This document shows positions 45,162 to 53,137 of a stretch of 64,000 nt of DNA, in pieces. Numbering within the stretch: position 1 is the first letter of the stretch; every line of letters starts with the position of its first letter. Source of the DNA: DASQYE01 sp035940775. GTDB lineage: Bacteria > Acidobacteriota > Blastocatellia > Pyrinomonadales > Pyrinomonadaceae. The position numbers were made by a program, and so were the translations under genes. The notes beneath the pieces were generated by a model. That model saw only the letters and a program-made list of their open reading frames with translations, had not been told where the DNA came from and did no database searches. The stretch lies in assembly GCA_035940775.1 (NCBI GenBank), contig DASZEN010000050.1, positions 62,001 to 126,000 on the forward strand. Reading direction: 5' to 3'.

Positions 45162-45622
45162 GAATATCCTCTGATAAAAACCATTCGTCGGGTTGATGGT
45201 ATAACCTGGCAGAATTTTATCCTGTTCCGCTACTTAACGCTTCCTGACAAAGCGCCCTTGAAGCCCGAGTGTTCACGCAAGAATACGTACATCGGCGTTA
45301 CGAATTTGTACACAAACCGTTAAATTACAGCCCTCCCGATCCCCTAAATGTGCTCTATAAGCAGGTGTTTCTCAGCAATTTGCGGCACGCATCCTGTATC
45401 TATCCCGGCGGGCGTAGTCGATACGCTCGTGTGATTAGCAATTTGTCTTAAGAGTTGCTCAAGTAGCAGCGCAGGGCACGGGCGTCTCGATAACACGTTT
45501 CAGAGCGTGCTTATCCAGATGCCCGTGCCCTTCATGCTTGTCAAATTACGCTCCAGGAATATGCGGTGAAGAGAAAATTTCTGTAACAAAAAATAGGCTG
45601 ACCGGCTGAAGGAGAAAAGGCC
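45162..45622. other. Intergenic region with long hairpin
   Basis: No gene is convincing here. The first part is the likely promoter region of the divergent kinase gene. The hairpin at 45473-45531 is listed separately. Confidence 0.4.
45473..45531. repeat. Long near-perfect hairpin
   Basis: AGGGCACGGGC at 45473-45483 pairs perfectly with GCCCGTGCCCT at 45521-45531. The stem continues inward to about 25 bp with one G-T wobble, one mismatch and one bulge, closing on an 8-nt loop (TTTCAGAG). No T-run follows. It may be a bidirectional transcription end, a regulatory RNA or a mobile palindrome. Confidence 0.55.
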
Positions 45623-45697
45623 ATGAGTGGATATAAGTTTAGCGAGGTAGTGCAGGTCTTAGTAGCGCTTCTGCTAATGCTTTTGATGGTCAATTGA
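45623..45697 (+). CDS. Possible 24-residue small membrane protein
   Basis: A frame of 24 codons starts at an ATG with an excellent ribosome site (GAAGGAGAAAAGGCC). It encodes a short polar start and one hydrophobic helix (VVQVLVALLLMLLMVN). This is the shape of single-helix small membrane proteins that modulate larger membrane complexes. It stands alone in a 980-bp space. The strong ribosome site is the main support; the call remains tentative. Confidence 0.45.
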   Translation: MSGYKFSEVVQVLVALLLMLLMVN

Positions 45698-46139
45698 TCG
45701 CTCAATGGAGAATGAATTTATGAGCATAACGGAAACAACAGAGTAGTGTGCCCACCCGTCTTGTCAATGCATCGCCCAAACGGCAGGCGGTTATTGTATT
45801 GAGAAGTGCCAGAACGCACAGGGCGGTGATGAACTCAAGTGTCGCTGCGGGCATCCTGACTGTAGCTGATAGTGCGCCGTACCTACGATAGCCCGCTTCG
45901 TTGCCTGGCGATTCTTCGGTTGGGGGAAACCATGTCTCAAGAAAATAAAGGTCAAGAGGCACCACAAAGCGATGGGATTCTACCAAGACAGCCAACAGTC
46001 GCTTCAGACGATCTAAGCCACACGCGTTGCCGTTGACGAGGTGAAGGAGAGGATGTAGCGCGGTGAACCATTCGCTTTTATTGGCACGCGTAATCCGACG
46101 GCTTGGAATGAAGCTGACACCAAACTGCTTTTGAATTGG
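45698..46139. other. Intergenic region downstream of the ADOP gene
   Basis: About 440 bp without recognisable genes. A 97-codon minus-strand open frame (45702-45995) shows no ribosome site or family resemblance and is not accepted. Confidence 0.35.
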
Positions 46140-48818
46140 CTATTCATACCTGAGTGCTACCATCGGGTCAACCTTCGTAGCCCGTCGCGCAGGCACGAGG
46201 CAGGCGACAAGCGCCACCAGCGTCAGCAGTACGGAGACACCTACGTACGTCAAGGGGTCTGTGAAGGAGATACCATAAAGCAGGCTCGCCATCACATGCG
46301 TCAGTGAGAGCGACGCTGCCAACCCGACCAGGACACCGACAAGCGTCAGAGACATCCCCTGCCAGACGACCATCCGCAGCACGTCTGCGCGCTGTGCGCC
46401 GAGCGCCATGCGCACGCCGATCTCGTGCGTGGATTGGCTCACGGAGAATGAGATTACGCCGTAGAGGCCCACCGCCGTCAGCAACAGTGCGACCGCGGCG
46501 AAGGCGACGAGCAGCGTCATGTTGAATCGTGTGGGGGCGACCGAGAGCGAGAGGTATTCCTCAGCCGTCCGGATGTTGTAAACCGGGGCATCCTTGTCCG
46601 CCGACTGAATCTCTTGACGAACCGCGCCCGCCAGCGCGCGTGGATCCCCGGCGGTGCGAACGACTACGGTCGTGATGGGCGGGGGCATCTGCGCCTGAGC
46701 AAAGTAGAACTCCGGCACGGCCTCTCCCCTCAACCCCTGGTGCTTCACATCCCCAACCACTCCCACGATCTCGCGGGCGACGTACTGGCCGCTCGTGGAG
46801 AAGCCGGGCGTGATGCGTTTGCCGAGGGCGTCGCCGCCCGGGAAGAATTTTTTCGCCAGCGTCTCGTTGATGATGAGGACGGGCGTGGAGTTCAGGTCGT
46901 CGTGCTCCGTGAACTCGCGTCCTTGAACGACCGGGATGCCCATCGTGCGGAAGTAGTCGGGGCCTGCTGTGTGAATGACGCCCATGGTCAGGTTACCCGG
47001 CTCTTCGGGTTGCCCCTCAACCGCCAGCCCCGTCATCGCCGAAGCCCCGCTCAGCGGGAGTTGCCAGGTTACGCTCGCGCTGACGACGCCGGGCAGTGCC
47101 TTGAGGCGCTCGGTGAGTTGCCTGAAGAATTCGCCCGTCTGTTCCGGGCCGCTCGAAGGCGAAGGCGACTTGGCGACGGTCATCGTCAGGACGTTACGCG
47201 GGTCAAACCCAAGCGCGACCGTCTGCAAACGCATGAGCGTTCGGATGAGCAGTCCTGCGCCGACAAGGAGCACGAGCGCGAGGGATACCTCCACGACGAC
47301 GAGCAGTCTGCGCGCACGGCCACTTCGCAATCCGCCGGTCGAGCTTCTGCCTCCCTCCTTGAGCGCCTCGGCCAGCCTCTCACGAGAGACGCCAAGCGCG
47401 GGCGCGAGCCCGCAGACGGCCCCGGTCAGAACGGAGACCAACGCCGTGAAGGCCAGCACGCGCGCGTCTAGACGCGTCTCAGCGATGCGCGTAATGTCCG
47501 CGGGGCTGAACGAGACGATCAGATCGGTGCCCCACATCGCCAGCACCGCCCCCAACGCGCCGCCCGCCAGCGCGAGCATCAGGCTCTCAGTCATGAACTG
47601 GCGTGTGATGCGCCACCGACTCGCGCCGAGCGCGACGCGCACGTTGATCTCGTGTTGGCGGCTGACGGCGCGCGCGAGCAGGAGGTTCGCCACATTGACG
47701 CACGCGATGAGCAACACGACGCCCACCGTGCCGAAGAGCAGCAGCAGTGTGAGCCGCAGGCTCCCCACCAGCGATTCGAGCAGCGGCATGACCTTGATGC
47801 CCAGGTCTTTGTTGGCTTCGGGAAACTGCACAGCAAGGTTAGAGGCGATGACGTTCGCCTCTGCCTGCGCCTGCTCGACCGTAGCACCGTTCTTAAGCCG
47901 TCCGACCACCCTCCACCCCCGGTAGCCGCGCGCGACCATGATTGCGCCCTGCCCTGTCTTCTCCGCGTCGAGCGCCGTCGAAACCCAGACCTCGGTCGGC
48001 TGCGCCTGGACGGGGAATGAAAAGTTCGCTGGCATCACCCCGACGATCGTGTAAGTGTTGTCGCTCAGGGTAACGGCGCGCCCGACCACCGCGGGGTCGC
48101 CGCCAAAATAACGCTGCCAACAATCCCAGCTCAGAATCGCGGGCCGCCCAGCGCTCCCGCCGCCCGGGTTATCTTCCTCGGGAAGGAAGACGCGGCCTAA
48201 GCTCGGCGAAGCGCCGAGCATCGGGAAGAGGTTGGCTGTTGCGACCGTGACGCGCAGACGCGTCGCTTCGCCCTGCCCCGTGAGCGTCAGATTGCTGTTG
48301 TAATAGGCCGCGAGCTGCTCGAACGCTTTGGTCTGGTCACGCAGGTCGGCGTAGTTACGAAAGGAGAAGTTTGAAAGGGCGGTGCGGCTCTCCGGTGTGG
48401 TCTGGCCCAACGCCACCAGCCGTTCGGGCGACGGGAACGGCAGGGGGTTAAGCAGGACAGCGTTGACGACGCTAAAGATGGCGGTATTCGCCCCGATGCC
48501 TAACGAGAGCGTGAGGACGGCAGTTAAGGTAAAGCCCGGTTTCTTCCACAGCATCCGCAGTCCGTAGCGGAAGTCTTGCCAGATGCTTTCTACGACAACT
48601 CCCACCCTCACGTCTCGCACCTCTTCTTTAACCAGCTCGATGCCGCCGACCTCAAGCAAAGCGGAGCGGCGGGCCGCCGCTTCGTCCATTCCCTGCTCGG
48701 TCTTCTCCGCCACCAATAGCTCGACAAAGGCACGCAGTTCTTCGTCAAGTTCCTGCTCCAAACGAGCTTTGCGGAAAAGGTTTCTCCAGATTGCGTAGAA
48801 TCTTGATAGTAGCGGCAT
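46140..48818 (-). CDS. ADOP-type ABC transporter permease (FtsX/MacB-like, duplicated)
   Basis: This is an acidobacterial duplicated orphan permease of 892 residues. The ATG at 48818 follows GAGGTG and gives the usual start; an upstream in-frame ATG (48839) is weaker. An N-terminal segment with a helical PadR-coupled region (EQELDEELRAFVELLV) precedes the first helix. Two MacB_PCD/FtsX units follow: helix near 100 plus periplasmic part to about 360 and three helices with the INVRVALGASRWRI motif; then a second unit ending in IGVRMALGAQRADVLRMV and PARRATKVDPMVALRYE. No ATPase is encoded beside it, as usual for the group. The PadR gene upstream overlaps by about 10 bp of spacing and surely regulates it. 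Substrate unknown. Confidence 0.93.
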   Translation of the reverse strand: MPLLSRFYAIWRNLFRKARLEQELDEELRAFVELLVAEKTEQGMDEAAARRSALLEVGGIELVKEEVRDVRVGVVVESIWQDFRYGLRMLWKKPGFTLTAVLTLSLGIGANTAIFSVVNAVLLNPLPFPSPERLVALGQTTPESRTALSNFSFRNYADLRDQTKAFEQLAAYYNSNLTLTGQGEATRLRVTVATANLFPMLGASPSLGRVFLPEEDNPGGGSAGRPAILSWDCWQRYFGGDPAVVGRAVTLSDNTYTIVGVMPANFSFPVQAQPTEVWVSTALDAEKTGQGAIMVARGYRGWRVVGRLKNGATVEQAQAEANVIASNLAVQFPEANKDLGIKVMPLLESLVGSLRLTLLLLFGTVGVVLLIACVNVANLLLARAVSRQHEINVRVALGASRWRITRQFMTESLMLALAGGALGAVLAMWGTDLIVSFSPADITRIAETRLDARVLAFTALVSVLTGAVCGLAPALGVSRERLAEALKEGGRSSTGGLRSGRARRLLVVVEVSLALVLLVGAGLLIRTLMRLQTVALGFDPRNVLTMTVAKSPSPSSGPEQTGEFFRQLTERLKALPGVVSASVTWQLPLSGASAMTGLAVEGQPEEPGNLTMGVIHTAGPDYFRTMGIPVVQGREFTEHDDLNSTPVLIINETLAKKFFPGGDALGKRITPGFSTSGQYVAREIVGVVGDVKHQGLRGEAVPEFYFAQAQMPPPITTVVVRTAGDPRALAGAVRQEIQSADKDAPVYNIRTAEEYLSLSVAPTRFNMTLLVAFAAVALLLTAVGLYGVISFSVSQSTHEIGVRMALGAQRADVLRMVVWQGMSLTLVGVLVGLAASLSLTHVMASLLYGISFTDPLTYVGVSVLLTLVALVACLVPARRATKVDPMVALRYE

Positions 48819-48828
48819 ATGAGCACCT

Positions 48829-49173
48829 CTAAGTGGCATGCAGAGCTTGCGCGATGGCCAGCGTAATGCGATCCCATTCCTGAGTTTCCGTCTTGAGCTG
48901 CTTCTGCCCGGCCCGGCTCAAGCGGTAATACTTCGCCCGGCGATTGTTTTCCGGCTCGCCCCAGAAGGAGATGAGCCGACCGGACTGCTCCATCCGATGC
49001 AAGGCCGGGAAGACCGAGCCCGGCTTGACCTGGAAGGTGCCATTTGTGATCTGCTCAATGCGTCGTGAAATGCCAAGTCCATGTAGCGCACCCAGCGAGG
49101 GCCTCTTCAGTATCAGCAGATCAAGGGCGACCTGGAGCAGATTCGTTTGCGTAGAATCCACGTGCCACCTCAT
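48829..49173 (-). CDS. PadR family transcriptional regulator
   Basis: This is a repressor of about 114 residues, directly upstream of the ADOP gene in one operon. The helix-turn-helix segment reads LLQVALDLLILKRPSLGALHGLGISRRIEQITNG, with the wing at GSVFPALHRMEQSGRL and NNRRAKYYRLSRAGQKQL. The ATG at 49173 gives the usual N-terminus; the GTG at 49161 has a closer ribosome site (GAGGTGG). The longer open frame further upstream extends into the promoter and is rejected. A palindrome lies in the promoter spacer, suggesting autoregulation. Confidence 0.92.
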   Translation of the reverse strand: MRWHVDSTQTNLLQVALDLLILKRPSLGALHGLGISRRIEQITNGTFQVKPGSVFPALHRMEQSGRLISFWGEPENNRRAKYYRLSRAGQKQLKTETQEWDRITLAIAQALHAT

Positions 49174-49191
49174 ATAGAGATTCTGTATGAG

Positions 49192-49218
49192 GTTATACGC
49201 ACACGTATAGAATGTCAA
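49192..49218 (-). promoter_or_regulatory. Promoter with PadR operator in the spacer
   Basis: Read on the minus strand, TTGACA (49218-49213) is a perfect -35 box and TATAAC (49197-49192) a -10 box, with a 15-bp spacer. The palindrome TATACG-N4-CGTATA (49194-49209) fills the spacer and reaches into the -10 box. It ends 20 bp before the PadR start, so a PadR dimer bound here would block transcription of PadR and the permease. Confidence 0.65.
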
Positions 49219-49581
49219 TATGAGATAGAGATGGGAGGGCATGATAGTTACAGTTCCGGGCGCGCTGAGGTGGGGTTAACAATTAAACCATAACGTGTGT
49301 TATTGGACGAGGGGCATATGCTTCATAATCTTATGTATTATCCTGTAAAAATAGAATCAACATCGGACTTTATCTTATCAGATAATCATCCTGACTCTAT
49401 GAGCAAGGGCCCATGTGGAGCCAGTTGCGAAGGGTTGATACCGATTATTTGAAGGAACGCCTGTCTGTGGCGAGAAGCCTTCTAAAGTATTCTGGAAATC
49501 CCATTCTGAGAGCGAGCAATCCCAATATCGAAGGCTTACACCCCAGGCTCTTGTTACTGCGTACATTAAAACCCCCTTGAT
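49219..49581. other. Intergenic region between PadR promoter and ADOP remnant
   Basis: About 360 bp with no gene. Part of the right end may be unrecognisably decayed permease sequence preceding the remnant. Confidence 0.35.
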
Positions 49582-49797
49582 TTGCTGATGTTCGTAAAAC
49601 CGAACAATGTGGCACGTAATTTTCATAGTGCCTTTTACGCGAATGCTCCAGGCGTGCTCTATGATGTGTCGGCGACCGATCCAGTGATGTTCACGTTTGT
49701 AGCGCTGCCACTTGCCGTTGTGACGCTGGTTGCCTGTTACATTCCGGCGCGCAGAGCGACAAAGATAGATCCGATGGTCGCCCTCAGATACGAATAA
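49582..49797 (+). pseudogene. Remnant of a second ADOP permease
   Basis: The end of this frame (VLYDVSATDPVMFTFVALP, then PARRATKIDPMVALRYE) is clearly the last transmembrane segment and tail of an FtsX/ADOP permease. It resembles the end of the intact gene at 46140 but lies on the opposite strand. The first 25 codons have no resemblance to the family, and nothing upstream restores the other 800 residues. It is a decayed copy; the source may be a different paralogue, since the sequences are similar but not identical. Confidence 0.8.
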
Positions 49798-49844
49798 GCT
49801 GAGCGCGCCTTCTTCCCATATCGGGAAACACGGAGAGCACAACG

Positions 49845-50012
49845 ATGGAGCATGAAGAAATCGACGACCTGCTCAAACAAGGCAATCTGACTGTGGCAGC
49901 AGGAAGAATTGAAGGACGTTGGCTTCGTAACATTGACCCGATGCTTGCTGACGTTGCCGAAGCATCGTCAAAGCGGCTTCAGACTCGGGCTAAGGAAGGC
50001 AGGGCCAAATGA
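49845..50012 (+). CDS. Small hypothetical protein coupled to the amidohydrolase gene
   Basis: A 55-codon frame starts at an ATG with ribosome site CGGAGAGCAC and stops at a TGA that overlaps the start of the amidohydrolase gene (ATGA). It encodes a charged, helical peptide (EEIDDLLKQGNLTVAAG, ending KRLQTRAKEGRAK). The overlap and site suggest real translation, perhaps as a leader that couples the next gene. The family is unknown. It is not certain to be a functional protein. Confidence 0.5.
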   Translation: MEHEEIDDLLKQGNLTVAAGRIEGRWLRNIDPMLADVAEASSKRLQTRAKEGRAK

Positions 50013-51385
50013 ACGTGTGTGCTCGATCACTTATCGTGGCTGTTGCTGTCGCGCTTATCGTCTCAAGAGCAAGCGCTCAGGCTCAGGCGCCAGCGGCTCC
50101 GAGTCGCTTCGCACCGGCAGTCGATTATCACCAGCACCTGGCCAGTCGCGCAGGAGCTGCTCTGCTCAATAGATCTCTCCCGAAAGTGGATGTTCCGAGC
50201 GAGGTCGCTACGTTCTTAAAGTCGATGACGGATCATTGGAACGACCCGGCGTTCCTAAGTGATCTCTACACAGAGGATGCGATTGTTCTTGCCAACTTGT
50301 GGGATTGGCGAAAGCCCTGGCTGCGGGGAAATCGCGACGCGGCAGACTATGTCGGCAAAGTTTACGGTCGCCCGTACGCGATCACACCGGTCGTCTATTC
50401 AAGCGATGGAAGTCGAGTTCGATTGGCTGGTTATTTCACGCGCGGCGAAGGCGAGAATACGCGGCACTTTGCCTTCTTCTACTTTGAGTTGGTCAAGGGT
50501 CAGGACGGCCGCTGGCATGTCGCGGTCGATGATCGAACCTTTGAGCCTCGTCCGCTATATCAGGAGACTATCTCTGGAGAGCAACTGCTTCATCTTTTGG
50601 ACGCTGCGGGGATACAGCAGGCGGTAGTCCTCTCTGACGCCTACTGGTTCGACTCCCCTTCTTACCGCGTAGCGGGTGAGGGCCCTGCTGAGGAATACAA
50701 GCGCGTTCAAGCGGAGAACGACTGGACTGCTGCGGAAGCGGCGAAGTCCGGAGGCCGATTGATCGCCTTCTGTAGCTTCAATCCGCTTGCAGACTATGCC
50801 CTGAAGGAGCTTGCCCGTTGCAAGTCCGGTGGCGCATTTGCCGGGCTGAAGCTCCATTTGCAGATGTCGGGTGTCGACCTGCACAAAGGGCCAGAGGTCG
50901 AGAAGGTTCGCGAGGTCTTTGCGACCGCCGACAAACTCGGACTACCGATCACCGTGCATGCCCAGACAGCAGTGGAGTATGATGCCGCGGCTGCACAAAC
51001 CTTTGTAGACAAGATTCTCCCGGCAGCGCCGCACGTAACTGTGATCATCGCGCACCTGTGGGGCGGCGGCCCATTCGCCCCAAAGCCGCTGCAAGTGTAT
51101 GTAGACGCCGTCAGCCGCCAGGCTCCCGGAACGAAAAATCTCTATTTCGACGTTGCAGAGGCAGCATTGGTGGCCGACGGTAACAAGGAGAAGCTGGCGC
51201 AGATTGCGGACGCGATCCATCGCATCGGCGCGCAGCACATTCTGTTTGGATCTGACGCGGTCGGCCCTTCGGCGTTGCCGCCGGAGAAAGCCGCAGCTCA
51301 GTTCCGAAATGATGTTCCGATAACCGCAGAGGAATTCGCGACCATTGCGGCCAATCGGCTGCCCTTCCTCCGACAAAAGCACTGA
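50009..51385 (+). CDS. Exported amidohydrolase with inserted NTF2-like domain
   Basis: This is a 458-residue protein with a signal peptide (SLIVAVAVALIVSRASAQ). A metal-dependent amidohydrolase-2 barrel is visible: H41-x-H43 in VDYHQH, then GLKLHLQ, ITVHAQT, VIIAHLWGGG and ILFGSDAVGPS supplying the later His and Asp ligands. Between the HxH motif and the rest of the barrel, residues 60-185 form a separate domain with a DUF4440/NTF2-like pattern (FLSDLYTEDAIVLANL to GRWHVAVDDRTFEPRP). Members of the barrel family hydrolyse or decarboxylate small rings and esters; the substrate here is not known. A small frame overlaps its start. Confidence 0.85.
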   Translation: MNVCARSLIVAVAVALIVSRASAQAQAPAAPSRFAPAVDYHQHLASRAGAALLNRSLPKVDVPSEVATFLKSMTDHWNDPAFLSDLYTEDAIVLANLWDWRKPWLRGNRDAADYVGKVYGRPYAITPVVYSSDGSRVRLAGYFTRGEGENTRHFAFFYFELVKGQDGRWHVAVDDRTFEPRPLYQETISGEQLLHLLDAAGIQQAVVLSDAYWFDSPSYRVAGEGPAEEYKRVQAENDWTAAEAAKSGGRLIAFCSFNPLADYALKELARCKSGGAFAGLKLHLQMSGVDLHKGPEVEKVREVFATADKLGLPITVHAQTAVEYDAAAAQTFVDKILPAAPHVTVIIAHLWGGGPFAPKPLQVYVDAVSRQAPGTKNLYFDVAEAALVADGNKEKLAQIADAIHRIGAQHILFGSDAVGPSALPPEKAAAQFRNDVPITAEEFATIAANRLPFLRQKH

Positions 51386-51817
51386 ACGTTAACCGGCTGA
51401 GTCGCAAGTGCGAGGAGTTCCCTGGCTCCGAGCGCGACCTGAGAACGATCAGGTTACAGTAGAAGATCGGGGCCGCTTCAGGACTGAGGACGGAGCGCGC
51501 TCCTTCCGACGCGTGCCGAGCTATCCGTTCACGGCGCGAGTCCCCACTCCTCCACCATGCGGGTGCTGGAAAGGGCACTCGTAAGCAAGCCGCTTCCCTC
51601 CCCGGCCGCAGAAAATGGCTCAACTACCTGAATAATTACCTGAGTAAGAGAGGTTGGGACACTGATACGATAATCACAGGCTTTGCCTATAAATCCGGGT
51701 GGGCCAACAACATTCTGAGCTGGGCGTCAAGATGTTCACCCTCGACAAAACCTGTCGGCTAATCTTTACCGAGCAGACAGCTATTCTTTGTAAGAATTTG
51801 AAAAGAAAGGGATAAGG
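51386..51817. other. Intergenic region between amidohydrolase and tRNA gene
   Basis: About 430 bp. No gene is convincing, and no repeat or terminator with T-run is seen beyond short inverted motifs. Confidence 0.35.
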
Positions 51818-51894
51818 TGGTAGCGGGGGGGAGGCTTGAACTCCCGACCTTGGGGTTATGAATCCCACGCTCTGACCAGCTGAGCTACCCCGCC
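51818..51894 (-). tRNA. tRNA-Met (CAT)
   Basis: The minus strand folds into a 77-nt cloverleaf with an encoded CCA end (51818-51820 complement). Acceptor stem GGCGGGG pairs with CCCCGCT (last pair G-T). The D-arm is GCTC...GAGC, the anticodon loop TTCATAA has anticodon CAT, and the T-arm is GGGAG-TTCAAGC-CTCCC. One A-C mismatch closes the anticodon stem. The sequence suits elongator Met; an Ile2-type (lysidine-modified) tRNA cannot be wholly excluded. Confidence 0.93.
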
Positions 51895-52263
51895 ACATGA
51901 TGGTCGATGGTATTAGGATTATATGGGTAGTAATCATTACGTCAAGGCGCGGCGTCTTGGGTTGGGGGCGAGCATTTTCTGCTTCGTGGTGTCATCGTGG
52001 GAGGAAGGGAGTGGGTCGGCGCAGGGGTTGCTGAGGAAGACGGATGACGAGCGGCAGGGCGAGGCCGCCGCACGAGTTAATAGAGGAATGTCGAGGGAGG
52101 TCGCCGAACCGTATGCTCGTGAGGTGTTGAGGAAGTCGCGGGGGTTCCTGAGGGTTGCGTGTACGATTTGTTGCGGAGTCTTCGGGGGAAAAGGCGTGAA
52201 GGGCCGTGGACAAAGTGTCCACGGCCCTTCACGCAAGGTGTGGAGGAGGGCGAAAATCGTGTG
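51895..52263. other. Intergenic region with strong hairpin
   Basis: About 370 bp without an accepted gene. Short plus-strand frames here lack support. A strong hairpin (52194-52234) near the right end is listed separately. Confidence 0.35.
52194..52234. terminator. Perfect 19-bp hairpin
   Basis: Arms 52194-52212 (GCGTGAAGGGCCGTGGACA) and 52216-52234 are perfectly complementary, with a 3-nt loop (AAG). It lies 30 bp past the end of the minus-strand secreted protein gene, so it probably ends that transcript. No T-run follows in that direction. Confidence 0.6.
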
Positions 52264-52668
52264 CTATCTAAATCCCTCGCATCTTAGGAGGTCATCGTTT
52301 GTCAAATCCCAGTGAGTATGATCCCGACACATAGATATCTCTCTGATCTCGCAGGCGTCGCCATCTTCATCTACAACTTTCACGTCATAGAGCCCGCAGG
52401 GAATACGATTGAGCGTGAAAGAATCGCCGGGTTTGATCGTCCGACGCCCGAGCTGATCTCTTCCCCAGCGGCGATTGTTGGATGGTGAAAGAAAGAGTTT
52501 ATAGATGGTGAATCTGGATTTGTTGACGATCATGAACTCGCCCCTCTGCGGCTCGGCGATTGACGCGACGGGCAACAGGGCGAAGGTACTGACGACGACG
52601 GCGAGCGCCACCGTGGAGCTGATGATGTAGCGTTTCGGATGCCTGAGTCTCGCGAGACGGATTTTCAT
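52264..52668 (-). CDS. Secreted hypothetical protein with conserved Cys residues
   Basis: This is a 134-residue protein with a basic N-terminus and signal helix (IISSTVALAVVVSTFALLPVASIA). The mature part looks like a small beta sandwich: EFMIVNKSRFTIYKLFLSPS, LGRRTIKPGDSFTLNRIPCGLYDVKVVDEDGD, then two further Cys (CEIREISMC) and LLRCEGF. Four Cys could form two disulfides outside the cytoplasm. I have seen this type as hypothetical proteins in several phyla but know no function. AAGGAAG precedes the ATG. Confidence 0.75.
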   Translation of the reverse strand: MKIRLARLRHPKRYIISSTVALAVVVSTFALLPVASIAEPQRGEFMIVNKSRFTIYKLFLSPSNNRRWGRDQLGRRTIKPGDSFTLNRIPCGLYDVKVVDEDGDACEIREISMCRDHTHWDLTNDDLLRCEGFR

Positions 52669-53137
52669 AGCTGGCTTCCTTTCCGGGCAGGTGAATGGGT
52701 TAAAGCTAAGAGGCCGTGATGATATACTTCAACACGGAATAATGGCAATATAATTTTTGATTCCCGGAGGCGAAAGCCCCACGCATATCGAGTGGCATTT
52801 TCAGACGCGCCCGCGTAATCGACCGGCACGCGCTGTGAGGTCTGACCAACTCGAAAAAGCGTGCCGTTTAATATCAGGCTTCGGCGGCCCACGTCCTGCT
52901 GTCTCTAAAATCTCCTATTAAGAAAAGCGTTGACAGCTTCGCGCTTGAGGGCGGAGAGCGCCCTCGCTCTCTGCGAACAAAATTTTCGACGCATGCGCCG
53001 ACGAAATCGGTTATGGTAATGGCTCGAATGAAAGGTCTGACGGCTTTATGATGGCGGTCGCTCTGGCCTGAGCCGAATCCAGAGGTTTGTTTCCGAAGAG
53101 TCGGGGAGAGTGCGTAACTGCCTGAAGGAGCGAATGA
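52669..53137. other. Intergenic region upstream of the DUF3179 gene
   Basis: About 470 bp. It contains the hairpin GAGGGCG-GAGAG-CGCCCTC at 52947-52965 and should hold promoters for the divergent genes on both sides. No gene is visible. Confidence 0.35.

Noticed and set aside
45702..45995. A 97-codon minus-strand frame
   Set aside because: No ribosome site, no domain, and its sequence is not protein-like.
46614..47925. Plus-strand open frames of 285 and 316 codons over the ADOP gene
   Set aside because: Both are antisense to a clear permease gene and rich in low-complexity Arg/Ser sequence.
51674..51937. An 87-codon minus-strand frame
   Set aside because: It overlaps the tRNA-Met gene completely.
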